DNA from: Oryzisolibacter propanilivorax
GTDB lineage: Bacteria; Pseudomonadota; Gammaproteobacteria; Burkholderiales; Burkholderiaceae_C
Direction of reading: 5' to 3'
NCBI RefSeq assembly: GCF_900103645.1
Contig: NZ_FNHP01000004.1
Coordinates: 62,001 to 126,000 of the forward strand
DNA: 64,000 nt
Below the pieces are notes generated by a model. It made no database searches. It was not told the DNA's origin and saw only the letters and a list, made by a program, of their open reading frames with translations. Below, piece by piece: positions 1 to 9,065 of this stretch. Both the position numbers and the translations under genes were made by a program. The first letter of the stretch is position 1. Every line of letters starts with the position of its first letter.

Positions 1-804
1 GGCGTGGGCGGGGCTGTCGCCACCGCCTACCAGGCAGCGCTGGACGATGACATGGACATCGTCGTGAAGATCGATGGCGACGGGCAGATGGATCCAGCAC
101 TGCTGCCGCTGTTCACGCACGCCCTGGTCCGCGGCCAGGCCGACTACACCAAGGGCAACCGCTTCTATCGCCCGGAGTCGCTTCAGGGCATGCCGCCGGT
201 CAGGCTGTTCGGCAACGCCGCGCTGTCCTTCATGACCAAGTTCAGCTGCGGCTACTGGAACTGCATGGACCCGACCAACGGCTATACCGCGATCCGCACC
301 GCGGTGTTGAAGCAGCTGCCTCTGGCCAAGCTGGAAAAGCGCTACTTCTTCGAGACCGACATGCTGTACCACCTGAGCACCATCCGCGCCGTGGTGCGCG
401 ACGTGCCCATGGACGCGGTCTATGCCGATGAAGAATCCAACCTCAAGGTCTCCAAGGTGCTGCCCGAGTTCCTGCGCAAGCACGCCAGCCGCCTGGGCCG
501 CCGCTACGCCTACCTGTATCTGCTGCGTGACTTCAACATCGGCAGCCTCTACAGCATCCTGGGCTTGTTGCTGTGCTTCACGGGATTGCTGTTCGGAGGC
601 GCGCACTGGCTGCACAGCATCCGCACCGGCCAGCCAGCGACCAGCGGCACGGTGATGATGGCCGCGTTGCCGTTGATCATCGGCATCCAGTTCCTGATCG
701 CATTCCTGCACCACGATGTGAGCAGCGTCCCGACTCAGCCACTGAGCGACGAATTGCAGGATGTGGAGCAGCACCAGCACACCAGCCCCAGGGTTGTGTC
801 ATGA
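1..804 (+). CDS. Family 2 glycosyltransferase, membrane anchored (5' end missing)
   Basis: The reading frame is open to the window edge, so the N-terminus is missing. The visible part starts in the conserved GVGGAV region of DPM1/GtrB-like family 2 glycosyltransferases and carries the metal and sugar-nucleotide motif DGDGQMDP at about residues 24-31. Two hydrophobic segments near the end (about residues 180-200 and 218-238) suggest C-terminal membrane anchoring, as in enzymes that load a sugar onto a polyprenyl phosphate. The stop overlaps the next start (ATGA), so it is co-translated with the acyltransferase. The sugar and acceptor cannot be read from the sequence. Confidence 0.85.
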   Translation, partial: GVGGAVATAYQAALDDDMDIVVKIDGDGQMDPALLPLFTHALVRGQADYTKGNRFYRPESLQGMPPVRLFGNAALSFMTKFSCGYWNCMDPTNGYTAIRTAVLKQLPLAKLEKRYFFETDMLYHLSTIRAVVRDVPMDAVYADEESNLKVSKVLPEFLRKHASRLGRRYAYLYLLRDFNIGSLYSILGLLLCFTGLLFGGAHWLHSIRTGQPATSGTVMMAALPLIIGIQFLIAFLHHDVSSVPTQPLSDELQDVEQHQHTSPRVVS

Positions 805-1991
805 GCGCAGCCATGTCTTCTTCCTCGCACTCTTCTGGTCGTCGCAACTACGGGCTGGATGTGCTGCGCACCTGGGCCGTGCTGATGGTCCTGATGGCCC
901 ACGGCAGCGCGTTTTTCTTTGCCCATCTGCCGCAGCATCGCCGCCTGCTCGACGTGCTGGGCTGGCTGGGCTTCATCGGCGTGGAACTGTTCTTTGCGCT
1001 GTCGGGGTTCCTGATCGGCGGCATCCTGCTGCGCACCGGTGCCGAGCTCAAACACCTTCCGGGGATCTATGGTTTCTGGCGCAAGCGTTGGTACCGGACG
1101 CTGCCCAACTACTACGTCTATCTGCTGCTGCACATCGTTTTCCTCTACGCACTGGCGGATTTTGGTGGCGCCCTGGCCGAGCAATGGCGCTACTTCTTCT
1201 TCTTGCAAGGCTTTGCCTGGATGCATCCCGGCTTCTTCGCCGAGGCCTGGAGCCTGGCGATCGAGGAGTGGTTCTACCTGCTCACGCCGCTCGCCCTGGC
1301 ACTGCTGCTGCGCCTGGGCGCCAGCGTGCGCACGGCGTTTGTCGTGGTATCGGTGGTTTTCATCCTGGCGCCGGTGAGCCTGCGGTGGATGATCTCCACA
1401 TGGCATCCGGAAATCAGCCTGGACGTGCACCGCAAGACAGTGATTCTGCGACTGGACGGCATCATGTACGGTGTGCTGGCCGCCATGCTCTTTCACTATT
1501 TGCCAGCGTTGTTCAAGAAGCTTCGCTTCGCGCTGCTGGCGCTGGCCGCGTTGATCCTCTTCGGCATGTTCGACCAGCAATTCTCCGGCCATATCGACAT
1601 CACCCGCAGCCGGCTGTTCAATACCGGCTTTTTGGCTGGCGCGCCCCTGGCCGGTGCAGCCCTCATTCCTTTCTTCTTTTATCTGCGCGAGTTCTTCCAG
1701 CCGGCGGTGAAGTTCCACTACCTGACGGCCCGGCTTTCCTACTCGCTGTACCTGTGCAACCTGCTGGTGCTGGGCTACATGGTCCGGCACATCAACCCGG
1801 CCGCTCCGCTGGACGGCAGGGGTGCACTGATGATGATGTCGTTCTTCATTCTGGTCTGCTATGGAGTGGCCCATCTGAGCTACCAGTGGATAGAAAAACC
1901 AGGGTTGGCGCTGCGCGACCGGCTGCCGCGCAAGCGCGCACGACAGGCCCACGGCATTGAAAACCCGGTACAAGCCGCCTCCAGTGGCTGA
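801..1991 (+). CDS. Acyltransferase 3 family membrane protein (OafA/YrhL-like)
   Basis: This 396-residue integral membrane protein starts at the ATG that overlaps the upstream stop. The N-terminal block (YGLDVLRTWAVLMVLMAHGS, then GVELFFALSGFLIGGIL) is the signature of the acyltransferase 3 family, which moves acetyl or other acyl groups onto surface polysaccharides or lipids across the inner membrane. The catalytic His is the one in MAHGS. About ten hydrophobic segments follow. Coupling to the glycosyltransferase suggests it decorates the same glycan, for example an O-antigen or exopolysaccharide; this is inference. Confidence 0.88.
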   Translation: MSAAMSSSSHSSGRRNYGLDVLRTWAVLMVLMAHGSAFFFAHLPQHRRLLDVLGWLGFIGVELFFALSGFLIGGILLRTGAELKHLPGIYGFWRKRWYRTLPNYYVYLLLHIVFLYALADFGGALAEQWRYFFFLQGFAWMHPGFFAEAWSLAIEEWFYLLTPLALALLLRLGASVRTAFVVVSVVFILAPVSLRWMISTWHPEISLDVHRKTVILRLDGIMYGVLAAMLFHYLPALFKKLRFALLALAALILFGMFDQQFSGHIDITRSRLFNTGFLAGAPLAGAALIPFFFYLREFFQPAVKFHYLTARLSYSLYLCNLLVLGYMVRHINPAAPLDGRGALMMMSFFILVCYGVAHLSYQWIEKPGLALRDRLPRKRARQAHGIENPVQAASSG

Positions 1992-2826
1992 ACCGGCACA
2001 CAGGGAGCTTTCCGACTTGCTGCAACTGCACGACTGGGATGCGCATCGACGCCAGCGCATCACCGGCATCCTCACCGACATCGACGACACCCTGACCACC
2101 GATGGCGCCATCACCGCCGACGCGCTGCAGGCCCTTACCGACCTGAAGACCGCGGGCCTGGCAGTGGTCGCCATCACCGGCCGGCCAGTGGGCTGGAGCG
2201 AGCCCTTTGCCCTGGCCTGGCCACTGGACGCCATCGTCGCCGAGAACGGCGCCGTGGCGCTCAAACGCAACGCTTCAGGCGGGCTGGACAAGCTCTACCA
2301 GCAGGACGCCGCCACGCGCGCGGCCAACTTCGCGCGCATGCAGCAGGTGCTGGCGCACATCGAGGCGAGCATTCCGGGCGCCCGGCGCGCCACCGACTCC
2401 GCCGGGCGCGAGACCGACATCGCCATCGACCACAGCGAGTTCACGCAGCTGTCGGAGGCGCAGATCGACAAGGTGGTCTTGGCCATGCGCCATGAGGGCA
2501 TGCATGCCACCGTGAGCAGCATCCACATCAACGGCTGGTACGGCGAGCACAACAAGCTCGAAGGCGCGCGCTGGATCGTGCGCCAGCTCTGGGGCCGCGA
2601 GCTGGATGCAGAAATGGACCACTGGGCCTACGTCGGCGACTCGACCAACGATGCGCTGATGTTCAACGCCTTCGGCAGCAGCGTCGGCGTGGCCAACGTG
2701 GCGCGCTTTGTGCCGCACCTGTCGCACCTGCCGCGCTATGTGACGCAGGGCGAACGCGGCGCCGGCTTCGCCGAGGTGGCGCGCGCCGTGCTGGCCGCAC
2801 GCACGGACAGTCGCAACGGTATTTGA
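1957..2826 (+). CDS. HAD-superfamily (IIB-type) phosphatase
   Basis: The protein has HAD motif I (LTDIDDTLT, nucleophile Asp), motif II (AITGRP), a cap region and motif IV (GDSTNDALMF). This layout fits the Cof/sucrose-phosphatase/mannosylglycerate-phosphatase branch that dephosphorylates sugar phosphates. The start is uncertain. TTG 1957 overlaps the acyltransferase by 35 bases and GTG 1984 overlaps by 8. TTG 2017 has the best ribosome-binding site (CAGGGAG, 9 bases upstream) and would give a shorter N-terminus just before motif I. Its position after two envelope-sugar genes hints at sugar-phosphate metabolism, but the substrate is unknown. Confidence 0.82.
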   Translation: MKTRYKPPPVAEPAHRELSDLLQLHDWDAHRRQRITGILTDIDDTLTTDGAITADALQALTDLKTAGLAVVAITGRPVGWSEPFALAWPLDAIVAENGAVALKRNASGGLDKLYQQDAATRAANFARMQQVLAHIEASIPGARRATDSAGRETDIAIDHSEFTQLSEAQIDKVVLAMRHEGMHATVSSIHINGWYGEHNKLEGARWIVRQLWGRELDAEMDHWAYVGDSTNDALMFNAFGSSVGVANVARFVPHLSHLPRYVTQGERGAGFAEVARAVLAARTDSRNGI

Positions 2827-2840
2827 ATGAAATCCGGCCC

Positions 2841-2883
2841 CAGCCCTTGCCAGACAAGGGTTGACAGCTATTAAAACGAAAGC
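2841..2883 (-). repeat. Family A double-hairpin repeat, copy A1
   Basis: Reverse-orientation copy of the dispersed repeat: a GCCCTTG..CAAGGG hairpin followed by a degenerate AGCTATT..AAAGC hairpin. It lies between the convergent HAD and gltL genes, directly beside the gltL terminator. Confidence 0.6.
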
Positions 2884-2909
2884 AAAAACGGGCGCCGCAT
2901 GGCGCCCGT
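2884..2909 (-). terminator. Rho-independent terminator of gltJKL
   Basis: Read on the minus strand: a perfect 9-bp stem ACGGGCGCC / GGCGCCCGT with a 4-base loop, followed by TTTTTGC. It lies 43 bases after the gltL stop. Confidence 0.8.
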
Positions 2910-2951
2910 AGCGATATAGCCGCGTTCCCGAACCACTGGTCCGGGCCGGCC

Positions 2952-3698
2952 TCAATGCTGCAGGATCTTGTTCAAAAAATCCTTGGTGCGCGGCTGGCGC
3001 GCCTCCGGGTTGCCGAAGAAGTCGTCGCGCGTGCAGTCCTCCAGGATCTTGCCGCCCACGTCCATGAAGATCACGCGGTCGCTGACCTTGCGCGCAAAGC
3101 CCATCTCGTGCGTCACGCACATCATGGTCATGCCCTCGTGGGCCAGGCCCATCATCACCTCCAGCACCTCGCCGACCATTTCCGGGTCCAGCGCCGAGGT
3201 CGGCTCGTCGAACAGCATGACGATCGGGTCCATCGACAGCGCCCGGGCGATCGCCACGCGCTGCTGCTGGCCGCCCGAAAGCTGACCCGGGAACTTGTCC
3301 TTGTGCGCCATCAGGCCCACGCGGTCGAGCATCTTCAGGCCGCGCGCCTGCGCGTCCGAAGGGTTGCGCCCCAGCACCTTGACCTGGGCGATGGTCAGGT
3401 TCTCGGTCACCGACAGGTGCGGGAACAGCTCGAAGTGCTGGAACACCATGCCCACGCGCGAGCGCAGCTTGGGCAAGTTGGTCTTGGGGTCGTGCACCGC
3501 CGTGCCGTCGACCCAGATCTCGCCCTTTTGCACCGGCTCCAGCGCGTTGATGGTCTTGATCAGGGTGGACTTGCCGGAACCCGAGGGCCCGCAGACCACC
3601 ACCACCTCGCCCTTGGAAATCGCCGTGGAGCAGTCGTTCAGCACCTGAAAGCTGCCGTACCACTTGGAGACGTTCTTCAGTTCGATCATTTGGCTCAT
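2952..3698 (-). CDS. gltL: Glutamate/aspartate ABC importer, ATP-binding subunit
   Basis: This 248-residue cytoplasmic ATPase powers amino-acid uptake with GltJ, GltK and GltI. It shows Walker [10 protein letters not shown] (about residues 38-46), Q-loop ([14 protein letters not shown]), the signature [15 protein letters not shown], Walker [16 protein letters not shown] and the H-loop (CVTHEM). It follows the polar-amino-acid family very closely ([21 protein letters not shown]). The ATG at 3698 has a GGAGAAAC ribosome-binding site. The order gltI-gltJ-gltK-gltL on the minus strand matches the classic operon. Confidence 0.95.
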   Translation of the reverse strand: MSQMIELKNVSKWYGSFQVLNDCSTAISKGEVVVVCGPSGSGKSTLIKTINALEPVQKGEIWVDGTAVHDPKTNLPKLRSRVGMVFQHFELFPHLSVTENLTIAQVKVLGRNPSDAQARGLKMLDRVGLMAHKDKFPGQLSGGQQQRVAIARALSMDPIVMLFDEPTSALDPEMVGEVLEVMMGLAHEGMTMMCVTHEMGFARKVSDRVIFMDVGGKILEDCTRDDFFGNPEARQPRTKDFLNKILQH

Positions 3699-3721
3699 TG
3701 TTGTTTCTCCTTGCCGCACCG

Positions 3722-4393
3722 TCAGCGAATGATGGCGATCCTGCGATGCAGGCGCTTGACAGCCCACGACAGCGCGAAGCAGATCACGAAATAGACCACC
3801 GCCGCGGCCAGGTAGGCCTCGATCGGGCGGCCGTAGTTCTTGCCGGCGATCTCGAAGCCCTTGAGCATGTCGTAGGCGCCGATCGCATACACCAGCGACG
3901 TGTCCTGGAACAGGATGATGGTCTGCGTCAGCAGCACCGGCAGCATGTTGCGGAACGCCTGGGGCAGCACCACCAGCTTCATGTTCTGCGCGTAGGTCAT
4001 GCCCATGGCCTGGCCGGCGAAAACCTGGCCGCGCGGGATGGACTGGATGCCGGCGCGCATGATTTCGCTGAAATACGCCGCCTCGAACGCCACGAAGGTG
4101 ATGATGGCCGAGACCTCGGCGCCGATGGGCCGGCCGATGATCATGGGCACCAGCAGAAAGAACCACAGGATCACCATCACCAGCGGAATGGAGCGCATGC
4201 CGTTGACGTAGAGGGTCGCCGGCACGCCCAGTAGCCTACTGCCCGACAGGCGCATCAGCGCCAGCACCGTGCCCAGGGCGATGCCGCCCAGCGTGGCGAT
4301 CACCGTCAGCGTGAGGCTGAAGTACAGGCCCTTCAGGACGAAGTTGGCGAACAGGTCCCAGGTGAAGAACGACCAGTCGATGTTCAGATTCAT
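3722..4393 (-). CDS. gltK: Glutamate/aspartate ABC importer, permease GltK
   Basis: 223-residue inner-membrane permease of the HisMQ family, with about five membrane spans and the EAA loop that contacts the ATPase ([27 protein letters not shown]). It lies 23 bases before gltL and starts 2 bases after the gltJ stop, consistent with one transcript. It pairs with GltJ to form the translocation channel. Confidence 0.95.
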   Translation of the reverse strand: MNLNIDWSFFTWDLFANFVLKGLYFSLTLTVIATLGGIALGTVLALMRLSGSRLLGVPATLYVNGMRSIPLVMVILWFFLLVPMIIGRPIGAEVSAIITFVAFEAAYFSEIMRAGIQSIPRGQVFAGQAMGMTYAQNMKLVVLPQAFRNMLPVLLTQTIILFQDTSLVYAIGAYDMLKGFEIAGKNYGRPIEAYLAAAVVYFVICFALSWAVKRLHRRIAIIR

Positions 4394-4395
4394 CT

Positions 4396-5148
4396 TCAGT
4401 GCCCTCCCCCGCCAGCGCCGATCAGCCCAGGCACGCGCGAGCGTCGCTCGATGAAGGCCATGATGCGGTTGATGGTCAGCGCCGAGACGATGTACAGCCC
4501 GGTCACCGCCAGGTAGATCTCGATGCCGCGCGAGGTCTCTTCCTGCGCCTGCATGGCGAACATGGTCAGCTCCGAGATCGACACCGCGAACGCCACCGAC
4601 GAGTTCTTGAAGACGTTCATCGACTCACTGGTCAGCGGCGGGATGATGATGCGAAACGCCATTGGCAGCAGCACGTAGCGGTAGTACTGGAAGGTGGTGA
4701 AGCCCATCGCCATGCCGGCGTAGCGCTGCCCGCGCGGCAGCGCCTGGATGCCCGAGCGCACCTGCTCGGCGATGCGCGCCGAGGTGAAGAAGCCCAGCGC
4801 GAAGACCACCAGCACGAAGCCGGGCGTGGACTTCATCGCCGGAAAGATCGCCGGGATCACGTGGTACCACAGGAAGATGTGCACCAGCAGCGGGATGTTG
4901 CGGAAAAACTCGACCCAGGCATTGCCCAGTCGCACCACCCACGGCCGGCCCTCCAGCGTGCGCAGCGTGCCGATGAGAGAGCCGACCACCAGCGCGATGG
5001 CCAGCGACAGCAGCGATACCGAGATCGTCCAGCCCCAGGCCGAAAGCATCCAGTCCAGGTAGGTCACGTCGCCGCCCTTGCCGAAGCAGCCCTGCGTGAC
5101 CTCCTGCGTGATGTTGTCCTGGCAGAACACCTGCCATTCCCAATTCAT
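4396..5148 (-). CDS. gltJ: Glutamate/aspartate ABC importer, permease GltJ
   Basis: 250-residue HisMQ-type permease. It begins with the short periplasmic N-terminal segment typical of GltJ (NWEWQVF, then TYLDWMLSAWGWT) and carries the EAA-type loop ARIAEQVRSGIQALPRGQRYAGMAMG. Two ATGs lie close together. The one at 5148 is preferred because AAGGAG is 8 bases upstream, whereas the ATG at 5154 would leave only 2 bases. A glycine-rich tail (GAGGGGH) ends the protein. Confidence 0.95.
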   Translation of the reverse strand: MNWEWQVFCQDNITQEVTQGCFGKGGDVTYLDWMLSAWGWTISVSLLSLAIALVVGSLIGTLRTLEGRPWVVRLGNAWVEFFRNIPLLVHIFLWYHVIPAIFPAMKSTPGFVLVVFALGFFTSARIAEQVRSGIQALPRGQRYAGMAMGFTTFQYYRYVLLPMAFRIIIPPLTSESMNVFKNSSVAFAVSISELTMFAMQAQEETSRGIEIYLAVTGLYIVSALTINRIMAFIERRSRVPGLIGAGGGGH

Positions 5149-5225
5149 GACCATGTCTCCTTGTTGACCTGCTGCCCCGAGGCGTGGCCCGCGCGCCAGG
5201 CGCGGGCACAAGCCAGGGACAACGC

Positions 5226-5264
5226 AAAACGCCCCTTTCCTGCCGTCCTGGCGGAAAAGGGGCG
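5226..5264 (-). terminator. Attenuator-like hairpin between gltI and gltJ
   Basis: On the minus strand a 9-bp outer stem (CGCCCCTTT / AAAGGGGCG) continues through a bulged GC-rich inner stem and is followed by TTTTGCG. Its position after the binding-protein gene suggests partial termination, so that gltI is made in excess over the membrane subunits. Confidence 0.7.
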
Positions 5265-5288
5265 CTGTGACGCCGTGCTCAGGCCCGG

Positions 5289-6188
5289 TTACTTGATGTC
5301 GTAGGCTTCCATCGGCTTGTCATTGGGATGGGCCCAGGCGTCCTTGGTGGCTTCCGACAGCGGCAGGCCCACCTTCACGTTGTTCGGCGGAATGGGCTGC
5401 ATGAACCAGCGGTCATACAGCTTGGCCAGCGAACCGTCGGCGATCTGGCGCTTGATGGAATCGTCCACCACCTTCTTGAAGGCCGGGTCGTCCTTGCGCA
5501 ACATGCAGGCGATGGGCTCCACCGACAGCACCTCGCCGACGATCTTGAAGTCCTGCGGGTTCTTGGACTTGGAGATGTTGGCCGCGAGGATCGAGCCGTC
5601 CATGATGAAGGCATCGGCGCGGCCGGATTCCAGCATCAGGAAACTGTCGGCGTGGTCCTTGCCCATGATCTCGCGGAAGTTCAGGCCCTCGGCGCGCTTG
5701 TTTTTGCGCAGCGTCTGCACCGACGTGGTGCCGGTGGTGGTCACCAGGGTCTTGCCGTTCAGGTCCTTGATGCTGTTGATGCCCGACTTGGCGTTCACCG
5801 CCATGCGCACCTCTTCCACGTAGGTGGTCACGGCGAATGCCACTTCCTTCTGGCGCGCCTGGTTGTTGGTGGTCGAGCCGCACTCCAGGTCCACCGTGCC
5901 GTTGGTGACCAGCGGAATGCGGTTTTGCGACGTGAGCGGCTGGTACTTGATCTCCAGCTTGGGCAGGCCCAGGTGCTTCTGGATGTCGTCGGCGATGCGC
6001 TCGCTCATCTCGGTATGGAAGCCCACGTACTTGCCGTTGCCCAGGGTGTAGCCCAGGCCGGACGACTCGCGCACGCCCAGGGTGATGGCGCCCGAGGACT
6101 TGATCTTGGCCAGCGTGTCGTTGGCCTGCGCGAACGTGGTGCCTGCGGCCAGCAGAGTGATGGCGGCAGCCAGCAAATGCTTCTTCAT
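5289..6188 (-). CDS. gltI: Glutamate/aspartate-binding periplasmic protein
   Basis: 299-residue family 3 solute-binding protein with a Sec signal peptide (MKKHLLAAAITLLAAGTTFA, cleavage near AQA). Conserved motifs are TLGVRESSG, the ligand-site CGSTTNN and the C-terminal YDRWFMQPIPPNN. The start has AAGGAGACCCT upstream. It is the first gene of the glt operon and is separated from gltJ by a terminator-like hairpin. The CGSTTNN motif and operon order support glutamate/aspartate over other amino acids. Confidence 0.95.
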   Translation of the reverse strand: MKKHLLAAAITLLAAGTTFAQANDTLAKIKSSGAITLGVRESSGLGYTLGNGKYVGFHTEMSERIADDIQKHLGLPKLEIKYQPLTSQNRIPLVTNGTVDLECGSTTNNQARQKEVAFAVTTYVEEVRMAVNAKSGINSIKDLNGKTLVTTTGTTSVQTLRKNKRAEGLNFREIMGKDHADSFLMLESGRADAFIMDGSILAANISKSKNPQDFKIVGEVLSVEPIACMLRKDDPAFKKVVDDSIKRQIADGSLAKLYDRWFMQPIPPNNVKVGLPLSEATKDAWAHPNDKPMEAYDIK

Positions 6189-6309
6189 AGGGTCTCCTTG
6201 AGGGTCGGGAAAGGGAAGGATGGAAGGCGATGGCCCGTGGGCCTGGCCCCGCTGCGGCGCGTGGATGTGCGCCGCGGTTCCTGCAGCGGTATTGTGCTTG
6301 CTGATGGGC

Positions 6310-7230
6310 TCAGAATGGCACTTGATCGCTAGGGTATTTCCAGAAGTCGCGCAGCAGGTAGCTCACCGGCAGGTTCAGCGCACGCCCGGTAGGCGGTATC
6401 GGCTGCATGAACCAGCGGTCATAGATGGCGCCGATCTCGCCGCTCTGGATCAGCCGGCGCATCTCGTCGTCCACCAGCTGCTTGAAGGCCGGGTCGTCCC
6501 TGGGCAACATGATGGCCAGCGGCTCGGTGGTCAGAAAGCGGCCCACCACCTTCAGCCGGCCCGGGTCGGGCCGGTTGGCCAGCAGGCCGAACAGCAGCAC
6601 GTCGTCCATGACGAAGGCGTCGGCCTGGCCCTTTTCCACCATCACCACGCCCGCCTCGTGGTCCGGCGCCTCCAGGATCTCCACGTTCAGCAGCCGCTCG
6701 CGATTGGCCTGCTGCACAGCCTTCAGCGGCGTGGTGTTGCGCGTGGAGACCAGCCGCTTGCCCGCCAGGTCCTCGATGCGCGTGGCCGAACTGGCGGCCG
6801 GCACCAGCATGCGCGCGCCGGTGATGAAATGCGGGATGGTGAAGGCCACGTCGCGGCGGCGCTCGGCGTTGTTGGTGGTCGAGCCGCACTCCAGATCGGC
6901 CCGGCCGCTGCGCACCGCCTCCAGCCGGTCGGCGGGCGTGACCTGCAGCAGCTTGACCGGCATGTCCTTCCTGCCGGTGCGCTGGCGCACGACATCGGCC
7001 AGGCGCAGGCACAGGTCCAGCGCATAGCCCATGGGCTTGCCCTCAACCACATAGGAAAACGGCACCGACGATTCACGGTGCGCGATCACCAGTGGACCGC
7101 CCGCGCGCACGCGCTCCAGCACGCCCTCCGCCTGCGCCAGCGGCGCGCAGCCCAGCAGAGCCAGGCAAGCAAGACGGGTGACACGCCGGCGCAGCATTGC
7201 AGCCACAAAAGGAAAGACAGTCATGACCAT
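6310..7230 (-). CDS. Amino-acid-binding periplasmic protein, GltI paralogue
   Basis: This 306-residue family 3 solute-binding protein clearly parallels GltI: it shares CGSTTNN, IAHRESSVPFSY, VMDDVLL and YDRWFMQPIPPTGRALNLP. It has no permease or ATPase partner of its own and lies just upstream of gltI in the same direction, so it may feed the same GltJKL channel with a different ligand range (inference). The start is ambiguous: ATGs occur at 7230, 7224 and 7197 and none has a strong ribosome-binding site. The ATG at 7197 would leave a compact signal peptide ending in LAQA. Confidence 0.85.
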   Translation of the reverse strand: MVMTVFPFVAAMLRRRVTRLACLALLGCAPLAQAEGVLERVRAGGPLVIAHRESSVPFSYVVEGKPMGYALDLCLRLADVVRQRTGRKDMPVKLLQVTPADRLEAVRSGRADLECGSTTNNAERRRDVAFTIPHFITGARMLVPAASSATRIEDLAGKRLVSTRNTTPLKAVQQANRERLLNVEILEAPDHEAGVVMVEKGQADAFVMDDVLLFGLLANRPDPGRLKVVGRFLTTEPLAIMLPRDDPAFKQLVDDEMRRLIQSGEIGAIYDRWFMQPIPPTGRALNLPVSYLLRDFWKYPSDQVPF

Positions 7231-7303
7231 GGCGCGCGAGTATCGGTCAACTGCGCCCCCTCTGCCTGTCGTGCACGCGGCACTGCCGCACGCGCGGATC
7301 GCG

Positions 7304-8242
7304 TCAGGGCTCCTGCCGGCTGGCCTGCGCCGCCAAGTGGTCCCACAGCAGCTGCACCAGGCCCTTGGCCGACTCCTTGCGCGAGGGCTTCTCGCGGTAA
7401 GCGCGCACCTCCATGGTCATCTGCAGCGGTGCCATGCCAGGCGGCACGGCGCTCACCAGCCGCTGTGCGCGCAGTTCTTTTTCCACGGCGCTGTAGGGCA
7501 GGAAGGCCACGCCGTGGCCCTCCAGCGCCATGGCCTTCAGGCCCTCTGCCATGTCGGTCTCATAGACCCGGTCCAGGTGGATGGGCGACGCCGCCTGCTT
7601 CAGGATCAGGTCCGTCACGCGCCCCAGATAGGCGCCAGGCGCGTAACCCAGGAAGGGCAGCGGCTCAGCGCTGGCGCCGGGCAGAGTGAACAGCGGCGCG
7701 CCGTCCGGGCCGGCCTTGGCATAGGGCGCCAGCGGCTCTTCGCCCAGCAGCACCATCTCGTAGCGCTGGGGATCGAGCTGGATGGGTTGCGACTCGTGGT
7801 GGTAGGCAATCAGCAGGTCGCAGCCGCCCTCGACCAGGCGCAGCACCGCATCGTGCACGTTCAGCGCGATCAACCGGCTCTTGAACGGACCGAACTGCGT
7901 GCGCAGCGCCGACACCCAGGCCGGAAAGAACGTGAAGGCCAGCGTGTGTGGCACGGCGAACTCGACCATGTCGCCGGCGCTGCTGGAGTGCGCGCGCATC
8001 ACCGCGCGGGTGTTGTGCAGCGCCTGCAGCACCTCCAGCGCCTGTTCGTACAGCGTGGTGCCGGCAGCCGTCAGGCGCGTGGGGTAGGAGCTGCGGTCCA
8101 CCAGATCGGTGCCGGCCCAGGCCTCCAGCGCCTGGATGCGGCGCGAGAACGCCGGCTGCGTCACGTGGCGCAGTTGCGCCGAGCGGCTGAAGCTGCGCGT
8201 CTCGGCCAGGCTGACGAAGTCTTCAAGCCATTTGGTTTCCAT
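7304..8242 (-). CDS. LysR-family transcriptional regulator
   Basis: 312-residue LysR-type regulator. The N-terminal winged helix-turn-helix is recognisable (WLEDFVSLAETRSFSRSAQ, then QPAFSRRIQALE), followed by an effector-binding domain. The ATG at 8242 begins directly before the first helix; longer frames upstream run through low-quality sequence. It is transcribed away from the TRAP genes starting at 8493, the usual layout for a regulator of its divergent neighbour, and a dyad lies between them. The adjacent binding-protein gene could also be a target. The effector is unknown. Confidence 0.9.
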   Translation of the reverse strand: METKWLEDFVSLAETRSFSRSAQLRHVTQPAFSRRIQALEAWAGTDLVDRSSYPTRLTAAGTTLYEQALEVLQALHNTRAVMRAHSSSAGDMVEFAVPHTLAFTFFPAWVSALRTQFGPFKSRLIALNVHDAVLRLVEGGCDLLIAYHHESQPIQLDPQRYEMVLLGEEPLAPYAKAGPDGAPLFTLPGASAEPLPFLGYAPGAYLGRVTDLILKQAASPIHLDRVYETDMAEGLKAMALEGHGVAFLPYSAVEKELRAQRLVSAVPPGMAPLQMTMEVRAYREKPSRKESAKGLVQLLWDHLAAQASRQEP

Positions 8243-8355
8243 AGTGGCGCGCATTATCCGCCCCGGCCAGGCCAGGCCAGGCCTGGCCACAGGCGCTTGC
8301 GTCGCCCGCGCGCAAGGCCGCCGGCGCGCATCGGGAACACCCTGGCGCGGCCCGC

Positions 8356-8373
8356 TTTGCATTTGATTGCAAA
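8356..8373. promoter_or_regulatory. Candidate LysR operator dyad
   Basis: Perfect inverted repeat TTTGCA-N6-TGCAAA in the divergent gap between the LysR gene and the TRAP operon. Size, spacing and place fit a LysR-type binding site; binding is inferred. Confidence 0.45.
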
Positions 8374-8492
8374 ATACCTCCCTTGCGCGCGCCATCCCCA
8401 GCGCCAGCCGTCCAGGGCCCCCGGCACACGAAGCCGACGGGCTGAAGCGACCTCACCCTGCCCCATGACCGACTTCCCGCTCCCGCGTTTCC

Positions 8493-9065
8493 ATGCCCCC
8501 CCAACCTTCTCCCGGGCCGGCCGATGCCGCCCGCGCAGCCGCGCCCGGCGCTGACGCCGAGCCCCGCTTCCTGCGCCTGGAGGACTGGCTCACCGTCCTG
8601 TCCATGGCGCTGCTGGCGCTGATCACCTTCGCCAACGTGATCGTGCGCTACTTCACCGACTCCTCCTTCGCCTGGACGGAGGAGTTCTCCATCTTCCTGA
8701 TGATCGTGCTGGCCCTGGTGGGCGGCGCCTCGGCGGTGGCGCGCGACCAGCACATCCGCATCGAGTTCTTCTGCGCCGCCGGCTCCGCCGCGCGCCGCCG
8801 GCGCCTGGCGCAGCTGGGCGCGGCGCTGGTGGCGCTGCTGTTCACGCTGATCGCCGCCCTGAGCGTGCGCGTGGTCTGGGACGACTACCGGTACGAGGAG
8901 ACATCCCCCGGCATCGGCGTGCCGCAGTGGTGGTATTCGATCTGGCTGCCGATTTTGTCGACGCTGATCGCCGCGCGCGCCGTCGGCCTGCTAGTGCGCC
9001 GCACGCGCCAGGGCGACGCCGCCTACCTGGCGGGCGACGAACTGCCCGGGGAGCCGCGGCCATGA
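8493..9065 (+). CDS. TRAP transporter, small permease subunit (DctQ-like)
   Basis: 190-residue protein with four predicted membrane spans. It has the DctQ-family signature around TFANVIVRYFTDSSFAWTEEFSIFLMIVLALVGGA and then a conserved HIRIEFF block. TRAP transporters use an ion gradient with a periplasmic binding protein to import organic acids. The ATG at 8493 lies shortly before the first span after an Ala/Pro-rich lead. Its stop overlaps the start of the large subunit (ATGA). Confidence 0.9.
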   Translation: MPPQPSPGPADAARAAAPGADAEPRFLRLEDWLTVLSMALLALITFANVIVRYFTDSSFAWTEEFSIFLMIVLALVGGASAVARDQHIRIEFFCAAGSAARRRRLAQLGAALVALLFTLIAALSVRVVWDDYRYEETSPGIGVPQWWYSIWLPILSTLIAARAVGLLVRRTRQGDAAYLAGDELPGEPRP

